A stretch of DNA of 34,737 nt. It comes from Actinomadura darangshiensis (lineage in GTDB: Bacteria > Actinomycetota > Actinomycetes > Streptosporangiales > Streptosporangiaceae). The position numbers and the translations under genes are program-made. Of this stretch, positions 31,644 to 34,737 are shown piece by piece (within the stretch, counting starts at the first letter, position 1; each line of letters starts with the position of its first letter). The notes below the pieces were generated by a model. It was given only the letters and a program-made list of their open reading frames with translations. It was not told where the DNA came from and ran no database searches. The DNA lies in assembly GCF_004349235.1 (NCBI RefSeq), contig NZ_SMKY01000072.1, positions 1-34,737 on the forward strand, written 5' to 3'.

Positions 31644-32095
31644 GGTGGCTCCTCATCCGTTCCGGACGAGACCGGATAGAGCAGGGCGGTGGCCCCTTCG
31701 ATGGCGAGGACGTCGGCGGTGGCCCCGGCCGGGATGACGAGGTCGGGGTCGTAGGGGCGGGCCGTCCACTCCTCGCCGCCGATCTGGGCGCGGCCGCCGC
31801 GGCGGGTCACCTCGGTGAGGGTGTACGCCTCGCGGCCGACCAGCGCGGCCGTCCCGGAGCGCAGCGGCGGCGGCTGCCTGATGTGGCGGGTCGCGATCGG
31901 GCGGACGACGGCGATGCCGGCGATCGAGCCGACCCCGAACACGGCGGCCTGGACGGCGAAGGGCAGGCCCAGCGCCCCGGTCAGGCCGGCGGCCAGGGCG
32001 GCGACGGCGAGGATGCCCAGGGCGAAGGTGAGCGTGAGCAGCTCGGCGATGCCAAGCAGCGCGGCGACGAGCAACCAGGCGACCCACGGCTCCAT
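31640..32095 (-). CDS. NfeD-family membrane protein
   Basis: Protein of 151 aa with two to three N-terminal helices (VAWLLVAALLGIAELLTLTF, ILAVAALAAGLTGALGLPFA, VQAAVFGVGSIAGIAVVRPI), then a cytoplasmic OB-fold domain: LVGREAYTLTEVTRRGGRAQ, IGGEEWTARPYDPDLVIPAG, ATADVLAIEGATALLYPV. This is the short NfeD form without the protease domain; it pairs with SPFH proteins. The gene precedes and overlaps the SPFH gene by 4 bp. ATG 32095 has GGGAG 6 nt upstream. It is divergent from the molybdenum oxidoreductase across 139 bp. Confidence 0.93.
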   Translation of the reverse strand: MEPWVAWLLVAALLGIAELLTLTFALGILAVAALAAGLTGALGLPFAVQAAVFGVGSIAGIAVVRPIATRHIRQPPPLRSGTAALVGREAYTLTEVTRRGGRAQIGGEEWTARPYDPDLVIPAGATADVLAIEGATALLYPVSSGTDEEPP

Positions 32096-32234
32096 AGCAG
32101 CTCCCTAGTGGCTGCCGAAAGTCCTCCCTCCCAAAGTAACTCCGAAATCGCCGTGACGGCCATGCCCCGCCATGGCGCCGTCTGGACGGACCGGCCATCA
32201 TGGAAACGGTCCCGTTCACACAAGGAGTGTCCCG

Positions 32235-34451
32235 ATGGGCGACCGCACGGCCTTCCGTACCTGTCCGCTCTGCGAAGCCCTGTGCGGGCTCGAACTCACG
32301 CTGGACGACGCGGGCGCGGTGACGCGTGTCCGCGGCGACGAGAAGGACCCGTTCAGCAAAGGCTTCATCTGCCCCAAGGGGGCGACGCTGGGAAGCCTCG
32401 ACGGGGACCCCGACCGGCTGGCGGAGCCGCTGGTCAAGGGTGCGACGGCCGGCTGGGAGGAGGCGTTCGACGCGGTCAAGCGGGGCTTGGCCGACGTCAT
32501 CGCGCGGCACGGGCGGGACGCCGTCGCCGTCTACATCGGCAACCCGACCGCCCACTCGATCGCCGGCCCGCTGTACGCCGGCGCGATCGTGAAGGCGCTC
32601 GGCACGCGCAACCTGTTCACGGCCAGCACCGCCGACCAGATGCCGAAGCACGTCGCGTGCGGGCACATGTTCGGCGATCCCCTGGCGATTCCGGTGCCCG
32701 ACCTCGACCGCACCGGACATCTGCTCATGCTGGGCGCGAATCCGCTGGAGTCGAACGGGAGCCTGGCGTCCGCGCCCGATTTCCCCGGACGGCTCAAGGC
32801 GATCCGGGCGCGCGGCGGCAAGGTCACGGTCGTCGACCCGCGGCGGACGCGGACGGCCGCCCTCGCCGACGAGCACCTGTTCATCCGTCCCGGGACGGAC
32901 GCGTTCTTCCTCATGGCGCTCGTCCACACCCTGTTCGCCGAGGACCTCGTCGCGTCCGCCGAGCACCTGGCCGGGCGCGTCAACGGGCTGGACGACCTGC
33001 GCGCCCTCGCCGTCGACTTCGCCCCCGAGCGGGTCGCGACGCTCACCGGCATCCCCGCCGGGACGATCCGGCGGACCGCGCGCGAACTGGCCGCCGCCGA
33101 GCGCGCCGCCGTCTACGGCCGCATCGGGACGTGCACGCAGGCGTACGGGACGCTGAACAGCTGGCTCGTGGACGTCCTGAACGTCCTCACCGGGAACCTC
33201 GACCGTCCGGGCGGCGCGATGTTCCCGCGTCCCGCGCACGCGCCCGTGTACCGCCGCAAGAAGCCGTTCACGACGGGACGGTGGCGCAGCCGCGTCCGCG
33301 GGCTGCCCGAGGTCAACGGCGAACTGCCGGTCGCGACGCTCGCGGACGAGCTCGAGACGGAGGGCGAGGGCCAGGTCAAGGCGCTGATCACGATCGGCGG
33401 GAACCCGGCGCTGTCCGCCCCGAACGCGGCCCGGCTCGACCGCGCGCTCGACGGCCTGGAGTTCATGGTGAGCATCGACCCTTACCTGAACGAGACGACC
33501 CGGCACGCCGACGTGATCATGCCGCCGCCGCGCCCGGCGCAGACGCCGCACTACGACATCGCGCTGACCGGCCTCGCCGTCCGCGACTACGCGCGCTACT
33601 CGCCGCCCGTCGTCCCACTGCCGGACGGACGTCCCAGCGAGGCCGCCCTGCTGGCCCGGCTCGCCATGATCGCCTCCGGCGCCGACGGCGACCCGGCCGC
33701 GCTGGACGAAATGATCATCAAGTCGACGCTCGCCAAGGCCGTCACGGTCGAGGGTTCCCCGGTGCACGGCCGCGAACCGGACGAACTACGCAAGATGCTC
33801 GACCACGGCACCCTGACCGAGCAGCGGCTCGACATGATGCTGCGCCTCGGCCCCTACGGCGACGGCTTCGGCGCCGACCCCGCCGGCCTCACCCTCACCC
33901 GGCTGCGCACCGGGCACCCGCACGGCCTCGACCTCGGCGCCCTCAAGCCGCGCCTCGACGAGGTCCTGTGCACCACCTCGGGCCGGGTGGAGCTGTGCCC
34001 GTCCACGTTCGCCGCCGACGTCGACCGCCTGCACTCCGCCCTGCGCGACCCCGAGACCAGCGAAACAGTGCTGATCGGACGACGCCACCTGCGCTCCAAC
34101 AACAGCTGGCTGCACAACGTCCCCGAACTGGTGCGCGGCTCCAACACCTGCACCCTCCAGCTCAATCCCGCCGACGCCGACCGCCTCGGCATCGCCGCCG
34201 GAGACCCCGTCCGCGTCACGTCCCGGACGGGCACCATCGAGGCCGTCGCCGAACCCACCGACACGATCATGGCCGGCGTGGTCAGCCTGCCGCACGGCTG
34301 GGGCCACGACCGGCCCGGAACCCGCACCGGGACCGCCAGCCGGCACGCCGGAGTGAACGTCAACGCCGTCACCGACGAAAGGGAGATCGACCCCCTTTCC
34401 GGCAACGCCGTCTTCAACGGCGTCCCCGTCACCCTGGAGGCCGCGCGCTGA
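32235..34451 (+). CDS. Molybdopterin (bis-MGD) oxidoreductase, formate-dehydrogenase/nitrate-reductase-like
   Basis: Protein of 738 aa. An N-terminal [4Fe-4S] motif C10-x2-C13-x3-C17-x28-C46 (CPLCEALCGLE and GFICPKG) is typical of DMSO-reductase-family enzymes. The molybdopterin domains follow: LMLGANPLESNGSLASAPDF, VTVVDPRRTRTAALADEHLF, IRPGTDAFFLMALVHTLF, NVLTGNLDRPGGAMFP, ALITIGGNPALSAPNAARLD, and the C-terminal MopB/guanine-dinucleotide domain (VLIGRRHLRSNNSWLHNVPE onward). No Cys/Sec-His at the usual Mo-ligand place is evident; TASTADQMPKHVACGHMFG lies there instead. No Tat signal, electron-transfer subunit or Mo-cofactor gene is adjacent, so it is a soluble cytoplasmic enzyme of unknown substrate. 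ATG 32235 has AAGGAG 7 nt upstream. Confidence 0.94.
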   Translation: MGDRTAFRTCPLCEALCGLELTLDDAGAVTRVRGDEKDPFSKGFICPKGATLGSLDGDPDRLAEPLVKGATAGWEEAFDAVKRGLADVIARHGRDAVAVYIGNPTAHSIAGPLYAGAIVKALGTRNLFTASTADQMPKHVACGHMFGDPLAIPVPDLDRTGHLLMLGANPLESNGSLASAPDFPGRLKAIRARGGKVTVVDPRRTRTAALADEHLFIRPGTDAFFLMALVHTLFAEDLVASAEHLAGRVNGLDDLRALAVDFAPERVATLTGIPAGTIRRTARELAAAERAAVYGRIGTCTQAYGTLNSWLVDVLNVLTGNLDRPGGAMFPRPAHAPVYRRKKPFTTGRWRSRVRGLPEVNGELPVATLADELETEGEGQVKALITIGGNPALSAPNAARLDRALDGLEFMVSIDPYLNETTRHADVIMPPPRPAQTPHYDIALTGLAVRDYARYSPPVVPLPDGRPSEAALLARLAMIASGADGDPAALDEMIIKSTLAKAVTVEGSPVHGREPDELRKMLDHGTLTEQRLDMMLRLGPYGDGFGADPAGLTLTRLRTGHPHGLDLGALKPRLDEVLCTTSGRVELCPSTFAADVDRLHSALRDPETSETVLIGRRHLRSNNSWLHNVPELVRGSNTCTLQLNPADADRLGIAAGDPVRVTSRTGTIEAVAEPTDTIMAGVVSLPHGWGHDRPGTRTGTASRHAGVNVNAVTDEREIDPLSGNAVFNGVPVTLEAAR

Positions 34452-34557
34452 CCCCGTTGTTTATCCCTCCCGGCGCCAGGTACGTATGACTGGCCGCAAG
34501 AGAACGCGGAAGACTAGTGTCGCAACAGGCGTCTCAGCACATTCGCGGAGGAGGGAC

Positions 34558-34737
34558 ATGAACCGACGGGTCAACATATTCCGGCGCGGGTCCCACCCCC
34601 AGGCGTCCGCGCGGCTGGCCGACGCCACCGAGGGCCTGGAGCACGTCCGCGGCTTCGACCGCACCATCCGGGTGCTGTCCACGGCCGTACGGCGGACGCT
34701 GCGCCCCGGCCCCCTGAAGGACGCCCTGCACGGCGTC
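34558..34737 (+). CDS. Probable DUF2231-type membrane protein (3' end cut by window)
   Basis: Only the first 60 codons are in the window, without a stop. ATG 34558 has GGAGGAGGG immediately upstream, a very strong ribosome binding site. The visible sequence (GFDRTIRVLSTAVRRTLRPG, PLKDALHGV) resembles the N-terminal part that precedes the GHPLHP motif in DUF2231 membrane proteins, which often lie beside Rieske iron-sulfur proteins. That motif is beyond the edge, so the call is provisional. The 106-bp gap before it includes TTGTTT and TACGTA at a 17-18 bp spacing, a weak promoter candidate. Confidence 0.5.
   Translation, partial: MNRRVNIFRRGSHPQASARLADATEGLEHVRGFDRTIRVLSTAVRRTLRPGPLKDALHGV

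Noticed and set aside
29947..31656. Minus-strand open frame of 569 codons
   Set aside because: It is the out-of-frame shadow of the CapA and SPFH genes, both of which have clear motifs in another frame.
31653..33767. Minus-strand open frame of 704 codons
   Set aside because: It is antisense to the molybdopterin oxidoreductase and out of frame with NfeD; it has no domain signature.

Overview
The window is 34.7 kb of very GC-rich DNA with codons strongly G/C-biased at the third position, frequent GTG/TTG starts, ATGA stop/start overlaps and typical actinobacterial families: an MMPL transporter beside a fatty acyl-AMP ligase, a Hanks-type kinase, an MmpS-like domain, a PF04672 methyltransferase and an EphD-like hydrolase/dehydrogenase fusion. 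This points to a filamentous actinomycete. Thermomonosporaceae/Actinomadura or a relative is my inference, not proven. No rRNA, tRNA, IS element, phage module or CRISPR array was seen; it looks like ordinary chromosome.

Layout. (1) 1-4154, minus strand: MMPL/RND lipid exporter (cut by the window edge) behind a fatty acyl-AMP ligase, separated by a perfect 11-bp hairpin, with stacked dyads upstream. (2) 4403-6325, minus: a small zinc-ribbon protein and a secreted, membrane-tethered protein with about nine Gly-Lys-Pro repeats, each carrying a cysteine pair. (3) 6517-8978: IclR regulator, a DUF1232 membrane protein behind a candidate ECF-sigma promoter, and an alpha/beta hydrolase. (4) 9036-13907, minus: RlpA-like wall protein with a structured leader, an Ala/Pro-rich secreted protein, a ferritin-like di-iron protein behind a 9-bp-arm palindrome, a LURP-one-like protein, a 16-bp minisatellite and a TetR regulator. 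(5) 14082-18710, plus: GH1 beta-glucosidase, a serine/threonine kinase fused to an extracellular cyclophilin domain, then a GNAT acetyltransferase and a methyltransferase that overlap by ATGA.

(6) 18699-20791: a divergent TetR/MFS efflux pair with a 16-bp-arm operator. (7) 20883-26187: MmpS-like protein, PF04672 methyltransferase, EEP phosphodiesterase, small Cys/His protein, and a luciferase-like monooxygenase overlapping an AraC-type regulator. (8) 26189-32095, minus: EphD-like fusion, GyrI-like protein, MerR/GyrI-like regulator, CapA-like lipoprotein, and an SPFH/NfeD pair. (9) 32235-34737, plus: a molybdopterin oxidoreductase and the start of a probable DUF2231 membrane protein.

Most units are short operons or regulator-target pairs and not one large pathway. 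A loose cell-envelope theme recurs: lipid activation and export, RlpA, repeat surface protein, cyclophilin kinase, MmpS-like, CapA, SPFH/NfeD and EphD-like. The most unusual items are the kinase-cyclophilin fusion, the cysteine-pair repeat protein, the MmpS-like two-domain protein and several clear but unassigned regulatory palindromes. I see no convincing wholly new multi-gene system.
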